Positions 35,100-46,369 of a stretch of DNA of 64,000 nucleotides are shown here, piece by piece. Every line of letters starts with the position of its first letter. Within the stretch, counting starts at the first letter, position 1. Origin of the DNA: Theobroma cacao. Its lineage: Eukaryota; Streptophyta; Magnoliopsida; Malvales; Malvaceae. The stretch lies in assembly GCF_000208745.1 (NCBI RefSeq), contig NC_030851.1:30940691-31004690 (forward strand), given 5' to 3'. The notes below the pieces were generated by a model. That model was given only the letters and a program-made list of their open reading frames with translations, did no database searches and was not told where the DNA came from. A program made the translations under genes and the position numbers.

Positions 35100-37847
35100 G
35101 AAAGAGTTTGGTGAGTTTGGAGATTTATTAATTTTTTTGTTGGTGGGCATTGCCATTAATACGTTAATGGCTTTGCAGATTCCCAAGGGAGTGGGGATTT
35201 GTTTACATAAACATATGTGTGTGAGAAAGTTAGGGAAAGACGGGGAAAAGCCATGTTTAATATAGTGGGAGCCATGAAGTGTGAAAGAAGTGGGGAGGGG
35301 ATTGAATTCAAAGCCTGCATTGATTATTGAATGAAAGGTGGAGGAGATGGTGGGTCCCCCAGGCAGTAGGCAGAGGGATAGAGAAAAGAGGGGAGAAAAT
35401 TTCTGAGATGGTTCGGCGGAGTTAGGGATTGAACGTTGAAGTTCAGCAAGATGAGATGAGAGGTTTTAAAGTCAAGGTTCCCCATCTAGCCCACTATCAT
35501 TGCTTCAACATCTGCTTCTTCTCTCCATTGAGTACTATTGACAACGCACAAATATTGGATGAAAAAGGAGAAATAAATATGAAATATGGAATATGGGTCG
35601 GCTCCTTTCTTTATAGCCTTCATTTTCTTTTGAGTGGTTTGTGTGCACACGCATTCGGCATGTGTGGCACGCACGTGTGTATGTGTGGTTTTTTGGCGGG
35701 AAATGCCTCTTATTCTAATGGCCTTGACCTTTGGCCTAACCAATACTGGACTTTTTCCAATGGTGTTCATGCGTGTGAGGGTCACATGTGTGTATACTTT
35801 TTATTTTTATTTTATTTTTTTTAATTTTTTAATTGAAATTTTCCCTCAGATGAGAAAGAATACTCTTTCATGGCCAGCGATTGGCCTAACATATACGAAG
35901 GTCTTTGGGGCCTTTCAAGCGTGTTGTATTTGATTCGTGAATAAATAGACAATGAAATTATCAGATATGTATGTATATAGTAGAAATATCTTCTTTCACT
36001 TCATGTCTTCTCTCTTTGTCTATGCACTGCACGTGATTGACAATGCATAATTTGTAGGTTTGCCATTGGTTTTATTGCGACTGTATCACGGAAGAAAATT
36101 TTTATGAATCGCTGTGGAATTTTGCGGAGGCATCGTCTCAGTGAAGGGACTGGCAGTTGGTCCCGCGGGCAATAAAGACGTTTCATTCATGAGCATGACC
36201 CTCTTAGCATGCAATTGTCACTCGTGATTCATGATCGCCCAGCCCGTGCCTGGTTTCCTTAATTTCTTCCAGCTCTTAAAAACCACACATCTCAACTGAT
36301 TAGTCGTCAACCAATTTAAATAGCCGATTTCCAAGGGTTTCTTGTCTCATTCCCTTGATATGATATATACATATATATCAACAATAATCTCTCTTACTAA
36401 AAAGTTTTTTGGATTTCTTAATTATCTCATATCCCAACCATATACACACATATGTCTGTGGTTAGAAACTTCTTTACATCCAATTATATTAGTGGGGGTG
36501 GACATTGTAGGAAAAAGCCAAGGCTTAAAAAAGCAAGCTCCTTTTTCATCTAACAATTGCATACAAGTTGTTTTGTAACATTACAAACAGAAAAAGCCCA
36601 TCAAGGAAGTTGTCATCTTCCCCGACATAGGGTATATCATCTTTGCATGTGGTAACATACACGATGGCCCTTTAAAAATGGTGCGTAAAAAGGTCACCAT
36701 GCATTTTAGGGCAACTTCAGCAATCGTCATGCAAACCTTATCACCTCTACTCGCACACACGTGGTATCTAAGCTGTTAACCATGCTCCATCACATCCCCC
36801 GCCTGGCCTGTTTATAAATCTCACTCAATTTGACATGAAAAAGTTTTGTATGCCAGGTTCCTCCATGGACTGCGGTGACAGGAAACTCGATACGCGGACA
36901 CAATTCTTCATCAGTACAATTAACTCTCCCTTGCATTTCTACTTCTTAGCTTCTTTTTTTTTTTTCCATTGTAAGAATGTAATTACACTTCTACTTCTTA
37001 GCTTGGAACATATATCAATCTGTAAGAACCACTAGGATTATTGATACAACTCCATGGTTTTTTATTAATTTAACGTTGATGAAGTCTTTTGTTTAATCGT
37101 TCTAGCAGCTATAATACGAATAGAAGAATGGTAGCACTCATGTCCTGTTCTGGCTTTACAAAAGTCATTTCTAGCTGTTCCAACAGTGTGGATCCCATAA
37201 TCAAACGTGTCAGAATCCACTTGGGTTATTTAATTATCTTGAAATCCTTTTATAAAATCCTGGGTATGGAGCGGCTCACCAATCAATTAATCAGATGTGG
37301 CGTTTGCTCATTAGTACAGCTATGAAGGAGCCATGAAGATTTTGGACTCTATATATGTATGCACACACATACATTTTCCTCATAAAAACCACCATCTTCC
37401 CCACTAAAGGGTCACATTAAACTAATTAAATTCATGTCTGATAACTATATTAAATCCTCAACAGCCCACTCCCGTGGAGGTTATGTGACCCAAACAAAAA
37501 AGGAAAAGGTTTGGATTAATCCTCATCTTTAGGATTTAATTCAAAAGCATAAAATGGGACAGACACTAGGCCAAGTGTTGGAATACAATGACGTAATTAT
37601 TAGCTAAAAAATAACCACAATTTCGATCAACTTTTAAAAGGACAAAAAAAAGAAAGTTGCGCAAAGCACGTGTCTTCACATGAGATATTTAAAACAACTT
37701 GGCATAATATGTAGTGTAATAGTTATAATACATGCCATATATGCCGTATCCAAAGAAAGTTTTTAAGAACAATTACGTTGTATTTCATACACTATAACTT
37801 GTTACAATAATAAAACTATAATGTTATAATGAGTCTATAACAAAGTA
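35100..37847. other. Intergenic DNA, no supported gene
   Basis: No conserved coding block. GT/CA-rich patches occur at 35638-35690 and 35770-35800. One E2F-consensus sequence at 35691 is noted separately. Confidence 0.5.
35691..35703. promoter_or_regulatory. E2F-consensus sequence TTTTGGCGGGAAA
   Basis: It matches WTTSSCSS (TTTGGCGG) and, read on the other strand, TTTCCCGC. It lies ~780 bp after the cyclin stop codon. Function unknown; it could be chance. Confidence 0.3.
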
Positions 37848-38519
37848 CAGTAAAACTTCTATAAATTAATATTTGATAAATTAATAAATTCAATTAAATA
37901 ATATTTTTAATCAATCTCATTTGAGATCAACATATTAAATTAATAATTCATTAAATTTAGAAAATAATACATTTTAAAAAACACACATATGTTTCACTTG
38001 ATATATAAATTAATAATTTTTTATACATTAAAATTATATATATATGACTCAATTAGGAAGCTTTTGTAAAATATCTTTCCAATGTTACTTATTTTTTCTT
38101 GAAATTAATGTCTCATTGGACTTTATCAGTAACTTTTATTAGTGTATTAAGAAGCTTGGGTATACTGTTCTTGTATTGTAAGAGAAAATTATGTAATATA
38201 ATTATTGTTTTGAGTGCATCTTTATGCGAGACAGACTCCAATACAGAACTACTGTCTTCAACTTCATCTTCTATGTTATTTTCATGATGTTCTCAATAAT
38301 TTGCTCGTCATGAATAATGATAATTAGGAAATATTTGTATAATCACAATATACAATATTAAGTTGAATATTTTTTTAAAAAATAAAAATATCTTGATAAA
38401 TTAATTTTTATTAATTAATGTATAAATTTATAAATTATTAATTTATCGATTAAATAATATTTAGATTAATTAATAAATTTTTATGATTTCAAAAGTATTA
38501 ATTTATAAAAGTTTTACTG
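37848..38519. mobile_element. Emigrant-like pogo/Tc1-mariner element with TA target duplication
   Basis: The left terminus is CAGTAAAACTTCTATAAATT. The right terminus, reversed, is CAGTAAAACTTTTATAAATT. TA flanks both sides (37846-37847 and 38520-38521). This terminus is that of the Emigrant MITE family of Arabidopsis and of its pogo-like relatives (Lemi1). At 672 bp it is slightly longer than a typical Emigrant MITE and still carries a transposase remnant, so it is a deletion derivative. Confidence 0.85.
38100..38290 (-). pseudogene. pogo-like transposase C-terminal remnant
   Basis: The minus strand reads HENNIEDEVEDSSSVLESVS, then HKDALKTIIILHNFLLQY and KLLNTLIKVTDKV, then a stop. Acidic residues followed by SHKEAL...L..YL.Q is the pattern at the C-terminus of plant pogo/Tigger-like transposases. 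No catalytic DDE segment is left. Confidence 0.55.
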
Positions 38520-41500
38520 TAATTTCCGAAGGTGGAATCAATCAGTATTTAATTTGTATACCATTATGTAACTTTTTTTTATAAAATTTAACCACGTGCA
38601 TTGCATAAAAACATTAGTTCCATTTAAAGAATCGCAATTGCATTCCAAATACCATTTGAACTGCTTAAACAAATCTGCTTCAGAAAGAGTAAGATTTTGA
38701 TTAGGATGGAAAATTTCATGATCTTATCACTGTAAAACAGGTCCGCCTAGATAGCAATTATGGCCTTACTAGAAATGTGGCCTTAAGGGTTTAGGCGCCT
38801 GTATCAAGGAATTATACATTGTGTACGTACATAAACATTTTACCTTTTTTGTGTTTTTTAAGTTTTAAGGTCCTAACAACACATGATGGGGTGGAGCGTA
38901 TTTATGTAACTATCAACTTGGGGCGTTGATAAGGACGTGACGTTATCGTATTGGATATAAAAAGGTGGGGCTTTTCAGTTTTCACCAAGGAGAGAGATTT
39001 GGGATTTTGTCTGTCAGCAACAGGTTCCCACCATTATTCCTCATCATGAGGACCAAATGATGGCCTATGAGAGTTTGGGTTTTTTCACTTGCTCACCAGC
39101 GGCCATAATTCACCTATAATAGCATTACTGTCAAAAGCAGAGGGCGGTGGTAAGAATCGGACAAGTGCCATGGCAAATAAACCTAACAATGGGAGGGGGA
39201 GGGGGAGGTCCCCAACTGCCTAACGGCTGCTTATTTAATCTCAATTGCATGAGATTTTTGATGTTGAGCTAAAGGGCCCCCGACTCATGCACTTGCTTAT
39301 CGTGGCACTTAAAAAATACACATGCCCACACACTCTTTTTCTCCAAAAACGGTCTTTAAAGTAAGGAATCCTAAGTATAATCCCAAAAGCCAAAATTTCT
39401 TTTCACCTCCCAATGAAAAGCGGGGGGGGTGTAGGGTGCAGAATCTAGTCTCTTTTTATTTTCTTGAGCAATTTCGACTTTAGATGGCAGTGACAAATTT
39501 GGAGGACCCCTTAAAGTTCGGCTTTTGAAGATGATTTTTGGTTGTAAAAACAAGCTCGTGGGGTTCTCTGTAAAAGTTCATATTGGCCCATATACTAAAG
39601 AGTTCAAAAGCTAGAATGATGCTGAGTTTCTCAGATATGGATCTTGGTTTAATGCTGAATACAAGACAGTACCATTCTCTTCCACTCCATTGGGTACTTA
39701 AAATATGTCCCTATCTAAGCTCACAGTTGGTATCTAAAGAAAAGCAAAATAAGAAAGAAAAACAAAAAAAAAAAGCGTACCTATGATATCTTCATCACAT
39801 TCATATACCCGCTCAATATACCTGAGAGCAAGTCCATTTTTGAACATGGACCGCCGCAAATATCCATTTTGCAGTTTTATTCATTTGATACAATGACATC
39901 CATCCCTAATAAATCAATTCCCATGTATATATATATATATATGCATATGGTCTGATCGATATATATGAATCATGTGAGATAGATATATATATTTTTGAAA
40001 GAGGGCGTGGGCGTCATGTCATTGTAGACTATAGAGTAAAGCTATAAAGATTGTTCTTTTTGTAGAGAGAGGGCCTGTTTTTGGCTTTCCAACTCACAAT
40101 TACTGTCTTTGGATGCCACAAAAGAAAGCTGAAAGGGGAAGGATGGTGTGTGACTACTCTCGAGGGAGCGTGGGTGTCGTGTTGTTCTTTATTTTGCCTT
40201 TGTCATAGTGCCTGGACCTCCATTTCCAAGAGTGGAGACAAAAGAGTCGTCTGTTTAATCATCAACATTCAAGAACCTCCATGCCCTCCTAATCAGATCA
40301 CCCTTGTTTTGTTCATAATTACACGCGGTTTAGCTCAAGACAAACAAACAAAAGGTGAAAGCTGAGAGTAATGTATTAGATCAATCTATGCTTAGAATTA
40401 ATTACATTAACTAGACCGAAGAGGAAAAGAAAAACCACTGGGTTTTGGTCAACACGTAAGAAAAGAAAAGCTGAGAAGCCAAAAGCAATAGCTGTTTAGC
40501 CGAAAGCTTGTACCTGAATGGCTATATAAAAATGATGGCAATTGAAAAGTTTAAAGGTTTTTGAAAGTACAACAAACATGTGTAGATTAGACTAATCACA
40601 TTCGGGTGCATGCATGGATTCTTGGTTTATTCCAAAAGCCCAATCTTTCTTAATTTAATCATACAATTTTATTTCTTAGCCAGCTGTCTCAAGTTTCAAG
40701 TAAGGGGATGGATGACTCTAAGAAAACATATCGAAGTTCACATTACATTTTCATATAGAATGATTCAACGTTTTTGAAGATCCTTTTGGTCTAACATAGA
40801 TCAGATTGACTAGTCTCGTCTGATGTGAGCTATGGCAGGTGCAAATAAGAATATGGTAAAAGGAAGAAAAAGAGTAAAAAAACACATGTCCATTCTAGTG
40901 CATTCCAACTCAAAATCCCACCTCAGGAAATATTTCCTAACTTGGCGACAAGGGGAAAAAGGGGCATGAAGCAGCAAGAAATTAGCAGTATGAGATGACA
41001 TGCAATAGACCTTCTGATCATCAAGCTGGAGCATCGGAGACCCGATATATACGTATACATATATTATATATTGATTTTTATGTGCTACTTTTATACATTG
41101 CTGTCAAGAAAAGTAAAGTAGTAGTGGATTATAACATGTCTTCAGAATTTGTCATTTGCTAGTACAGCAACATATGACGAATGGAAACGTGTTCTTTGAG
41201 GCTGTGGAGCACTACTGTATATGGGGTATAGCATCCAAACTTTTTAAACTTATTTTGATAAGGCAAAAGAATGACGGCTTTGCGAACCAACCAATTAGCC
41301 AAAGCTCCTCATTACTATAAGATTTTTTAAATGTATCAAAGCAACAGCATTAATTTCACATTGCTTTGTATAAGGTATGACATCTATTTACTAGCCACCC
41401 TTTTCAACCAACTTTTGAAATTTGTTTAAAGCTTCTTCCTTCTATTGGTCTTTAAATTGACTTGTTTTAATCAGCTGTCTCCTTCCACAAATTAATAATC

Positions 41501-42477
41501 ATAGTGTACTAAAATCTATATGGATTATAATTTGCTGTCTTTTTTGTTTTCCTCCTTTGCCATACGCCAATAGGTACGTATAGTTTGGGCAATTAATTTT
41601 CTTTTTACTGTGTAGGAACCAGAAATTAAAACTTCTTGTTTTATATCTCACGGGTACTGGCATGGAAGATGTTGTTGAAGTTTCCACTTTTCTAGACTAT
41701 GTTATTTCTCGGTCAACTGAGATATTGTTTAGTACAAAAACATGTGTACCTTGCAACTGATCAATACACATTGCCTGTTGTCTGTTGATTACTTGGCTCC
41801 ATGTCTCATATCCCCAGCAAGATAACTGCTAGAGAACTTGGTACTTAATTTCGCAAGATTTAGTTTAGGGTGGGCCATTTCCGTGCGCCATTGGGGCCTT
41901 ATACAAACTTCATTATCTTGTAAAACGATACAAACAAAATGTTGGTCTGTTTATATAAAATCCATGGTTGGGTTTCGGCTTTCAAGATGGCTCTTGTTGA
42001 GATCGGTCCAGTGCATCATCTGCCCTCTCAGCCAAGGCCACCTATAATGGGCTACAGTTACTATAAATCCAATTTCAAATGAGGTTGACACTTGATACGT
42101 TGTTAAATGAAATAGGCTTAAAATTTCTACTTTTATCGCACAAGGAAATGGTCAAATTCTTAATTTAACTTCTCTGCTACGGATTTAGTTATTCATTTAA
42201 TATTGATACAAATTGAGTCTTTACAATTTACAAGATTGTTATTTTAGGTCCAATTCTTAACACCGTCAAGATTTCTCAGTAATATCTTAACCTGAAATTG
42301 ATCGGTGCTTTGATAGCTTTTGCTGAATATTTTAAAAAATAAAAAAATTGTGACATGTATTTATGACATATAGCTTTTCATAGTCTATCAATTTATAGTA
42401 CATAGTTGTGCCTCTTGGATAAGAGGATAGAGTTTATGTTAGTTTACCAAGATCTGTTAACAATCAAGAATATAATC
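38520..42477. other. Intergenic DNA, no supported gene
   Basis: No coding remnant was recognised. A promoter-like patch (GACGTGACG at ~38934, ATATAAAAAGG at ~38956) is not followed by a convincing reading frame. (TA)n tracts occur at 39927-39942 and ~39986. Confidence 0.45.
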
Positions 42478-42710
42478 TGTTGGAAGGGAAATAAGAATGA
42501 TCGAGAATAGGAGAAAAGTGAAACTGAATTTCTTATTCAGTTAATAGTTGGCTGCATCTATTTATATACAAGGCTAATGTTGCATTAAGTGAAAGCTAAT
42601 CCTAATTACATGAATAATTAAGTATATAATCCATGTCTTTATATACACATCTCACAAGTGTAGTATAACATGTGTCTAACAACCCTCTTATACAAACCAT
42701 CAACTTAACA
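42478..42710 (-). repeat. 3' LTR of a minus-strand copia element (233 bp)
   Basis: TGTTGGAAGG...CTTAACA on the plus strand, so TG...CA with short inverted ends (TGTT/AACA). On the minus strand it is directly preceded by the polypurine tract TAAGCGGGAG (42711-42720) and by the end of pol. A TATA-like TATATAAATAG is inside at ~42560. Confidence 0.7.
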
Positions 42711-43768
42711 CTCCCGCTTAAGATGAGTATTATGAGCATGAACGTTTGGAATGCTCATCTTGCTGAGTAAAAATTGAAACTGCCCTGGTAATAACACTTT
42801 GGTAAACAAGTTTGCTAGTTGAAGGCTGGTCTGAATATAGCTTGGCTTGATAAAACCTTTAATCACCTTTTCTCTCACAAAGTGACAATCTACCTCTATA
42901 TGTTTTCTTATCTCATGGAACATTGGAATCTTACATGTGCTCAAGGCAAATTGATTGTCACAACACAATTCAACTGTATCAGAATGAGTAAACCCAAAAT
43001 CTTTCAACAAAAACAATAACCAAATAATCTCACAGCTTGTAGCAGACATTGATTTATATTCTGCTTCAGTTGAACTGTTTGCCACAACATTTTATTTCTT
43101 TGACTTCCAACTTATCAAAGAATCTCCAAGAAAACTTGTTATTGGTTTCCTTGTGGTTAGGTAGCCTACCTGATCATTATCACGATAAACTTTTAGTTTC
43201 AATTTTGAAGACGCAGACAGTAAAATTCCCTATCTTGGAGATCCTTTAAAGTATTTAAGAATCCTATAAGAAACCTGCAAATGTGTGTTTCTTGGTTTGT
43301 ATATAAACTGTGATAAAACTTGCACCCCATATACAATGTTTTACCTAGTAAAAGTCAAATATATAAACTTTCTAATGAGTTGTCTGTATATAGTACCATA
43401 TGCCAGTAGATCATTTTTAATTGTTGTTGTTAATTCATGATTATAATCCATTAGGGTTGATGTTAGCTTGGACCCTAATAAACCATGTTTTTCAATTAAA
43501 TCCAATGCATATTTTCTTTGACATAGTAAAATGCCCTTGGGCGATCTAGCTATTTTAATACTAAGAAAATATTTGGATGCACCAAGATCTTTCAACTTGA
43601 ACTTAGACCTTAGATATTGTTTCACTTCATTTTTAGCTTGTGAATTAGAGCTAACAATCAAAATATCACACCCTAAACCCCACATACACCAATAAAGCTA
43701 CAAATCACATTTTTTTATTCTTTTTTGTAAACAAAGAATAATGTGCCTTTGATTGTATAAACACATGC
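42711..43768 (-). pseudogene. Copia pol 3' end: reverse transcriptase end and RNase H
   Basis: Minus strand, 43685-43341: DILIVSSNSQAKNEVKQYL, then KFKLKDLGASKYFLSIKIAR, LCQRKYALDLIEKHGLL, the C-terminal RT part of Ty1/copia. 43085-42711: MANSSTEAEYKSMSATSCEI, then CDNQFALSTCKIPMFHEIRK and LANLFTKVLLPGQFQ, the RNase H. Frameshifts separate the blocks. The element is cut off on its 5' side at 43768, exactly where the SIRE-like LTR begins, so the SIRE element probably inserted into it or arose next to its truncation. The small LTR fits an Ale/Retrofit-like lineage, not proven. Confidence 0.7.
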
Positions 43769-44881
43769 TGTTGGCTTTATTAGTTTTTGATGATAGTAAA
43801 ACATTCTCATTTCATTTATGTCTAACATTTTTATCTAAGTGTGCAGGACAAAAAGTCATATGGAAATAATGAATCAACCCTTCAAATATGTATATCAAAA
43901 ACCATAAAAAAAATAAAGAAAAATGGTTGATCAACAAGAAGAAAGATCTTTGGCTGAATAATAAAGAATGTTGGTTGACTAAAGTTTAAATTGGAGAAAT
44001 GGCAGGCTGAAGAATATTGAGAGACAAAACCAACTTAGTCGACCAAGAAATGGGTTAATCAACTAAGTGCACACTGCTAGAGACAGAGAGCAGAAAACAG
44101 AGACGACTTAGTCGACTAAGATATCAGTTAGTCGATTAAGAGCATTCTGTCTGCAAGTTTGAAAGCTGCACTAAAAGATAGAGTAACGGCTAGAACCGAC
44201 TCCCAATTGTCTCCAACGGCTAGAAAATTGTCAAACTCCCATCAAAGATGTTTCTCCAGGTATAAAAGGGTCTCCCAATAGTTAGTAACAAGTTTTTAGA
44301 ATGATTAGAGAGATTTGAGTCACAGAAGAGTTGAAAAACCAGAAAATCTCTCTTGTACTCTACTGCACCTTAACACCCATTCTTTGTACTTGTATTTTGC
44401 ACTCAACCTTGTATCATTTAGATCAACTTGTGATCATAGGTACTTTATTATACTTCTCTTCTAGTATTCTTGAAGTGAAGGAGTCACTCTAAGTGATTGT
44501 TTCAAGCTAGGATTGCTTGAAAGTGTTAAGGTTCTAACTTAGCCTTTAAAAGTTAGGTGTTGGGTTTTAGTTTAGCCGGTGAAAAACTAGTATAAAAGGT
44601 TTTGGCTGAGCCTGGTAAAAGCCATTGTAAGCTTGGTGAAAGCTTGTGAATTTCACAAGTTCTTAGTGGATTTGTTGAGAAAAGCCTTGGTTGAATAATC
44701 AAGGTAGTGGATGTAGGTCTTAGACCGAACCACTCTAAATTCTGCTGTCTCTTATTTACTCTGTTTTGTTTCATTTTCTTTCCTTCATTTGTCTCCCCCT
44801 TATCTAGACTTTGAGACAATATTTGAAAGAGCCAAATTGTGCTATTCACCCCACCTCTAGCACATATTATTGGGACCAACA
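43769..44881 (+). repeat. 5' LTR of the SIRE-like element (1113 bp)
   Basis: It begins TGTTGG and ends CCAACA, a 6-bp inverted terminus. The first ~264 bp match 63736-64000 almost base for base. It contains two pairs of TTAGTCGACTAA-type palindromes at 44034-44067 and 44107-44140. Confidence 0.9.
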
Positions 44882-44883
44882 AG

Positions 44884-44895
44884 TGGTATAAAAGC
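44884..44895 (+). other. Primer-binding site, degenerate initiator tRNA-Met type
   Basis: TGGTATAAAAGC, two bases off the usual TGGTATCAGAGC, two bases after the LTR end. Confidence 0.65.
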
Positions 44896-44939
44896 TAGTT
44901 CCCTGTTATTAAGGTCTAACACCCTTTGGGAGGATCCAA

Positions 44940-46290
44940 ATGGCTCTACAAAAATTAGTAGTTACTGAGGGACAATTAATAAAAAGACCACATCTGTTTG
45001 ATAACTCTAACTATCCTTATTGGAGCATTAGGATGTCAATATATATTACAGCTATAGATTATGAGATGTGGGATGTCATTACCGATGGTCCTTTCATTCC
45101 AATAGTTACAAATTGGGTAAATGGTTAAAAAACTCCCAAACATAGAAGTAAGTGGACAGAATCTGAAATAAAAAGAGTACAAATCAACTCTATGGCCATG
45201 TATACTCTCATTTGTGCACTTAATTATAAAGAATATGATAAAGTGTTCATGTGTAAAAGTGCCAAAGAAATTTGGCAAAAATTAGAAGAGTTATATGGAG
45301 AAACAAATATGAAAAAGGAATTGGAAGACAACTCTTATGGGAATCAATGCTCAACAAGGAATATGACAAATGGAGACAAGGAATCAAGTGAAGATGTATC
45401 CTCAAATCGAATTGAATTATGCTTCATGGCTCTTGAAGAGTTAAAGGTAACTTCTTCATCATGTGAACTTAATTCATGTGCTTTCAATGAATTACATGAT
45501 GCTTTTGAGGATTTAGCTGTTGAGTTTGAGAAAATGAATATAAAGAACAAGAAAATCATTTCCACACTCGATGTTGAAAATGAATTTTTGATGAAAACAA
45601 AAATTGATTTGGAAAAAATAATGAAAATTTAGAAAAGGATTTTAAAGTGTACCAAGAGCAAATTGAATTTTTGGAAAAAGAAAATTTTGATGTGAAAATA
45701 AAATTTGAAGATTTATTAAATGAGAAAGTGGAAGAAAGAGCAAACTTGTGCTTGATGGCCAAAGATGATGAATCAGAGGTGTCTTCTGCTTCTTGTGATA
45801 TTTCAATTGATGAGCTGCAAAATGAATATGAATGTCTCAATGATGAGTTTGAAAAGCTTGCATCAAAATATAAAACTTTGAAAAGAAAAGCTGCATCTCT
45901 TGAAAGTGATTTGGAAAAGATAAGACATGATTTCAACTCTATTTTTGAGCAAAGAAATTTTTTGCAAATTGAATTAGAACATTCAAAAACAGATTTTGAA
46001 AATCTACAATAGGAGTTGAAAAAATAGAACAGATGCTTTACAAGCTGCAGTTGCTGAAAATACTGCTCTTAAGAATTTAAGAAAATAATCATAAGAAAGG
46101 GCACAAATTTTAGAAGAAACACTAATGATTTCTCCCCTAGATGCTTTGTATGTGATAAACTTGGTCATTTATCTTACAACTGCTATAAAAGAAGAAACAC
46201 AAAAAAAAAAAAAATGATTTGGGTTCCAAAAGGATCCTACATTGCTACTAACCTTCAAGGACCCATCAAGGTATGAATACCTCTTAAGAA
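44940..46290 (+). pseudogene. SIRE-like gag
   Basis: The ATG at 44940 opens a frame with HLFDNSNYPYWSIRMSIYI and IDYEMWDVITDGPF, the usual start of copia gag. After a stop at 45126 it continues with LICALNYKEYDKVFMCKSAK and EIWQKLEELYGET. A long acidic coiled-coil region follows (45400-46010), across a frameshift near 45632. The zinc knuckle CFVCDKLGHLSYNC (CX2CX4HX4C) is at about 46142-46183. Gag normally forms the particle and the knuckle binds RNA. At least two stops and two frameshifts make it non-functional. Confidence 0.75.
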
Positions 46291-46369
46291 AACTTGAAAA
46301 TCTGTATTGTAGGTTGAGTTGCACTCAAAAGATACATGTTCAAGAGCTCAACTCAAGAAAAAGTAGCCT

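Noticed and set aside
35429..35933. Several 100-130 codon frames downstream of the cyclin gene
   Set aside because: Low-complexity GT/TTT content and no conserved motif.
38930..39060. Possible promoter (GACGTGACG and ATATAAAAAGG)
   Set aside because: No gene or conserved non-coding RNA could be seen downstream.
40081..40365. 94-codon frame on the plus strand
   Set aside because: No family resemblance and no splice or promoter context.
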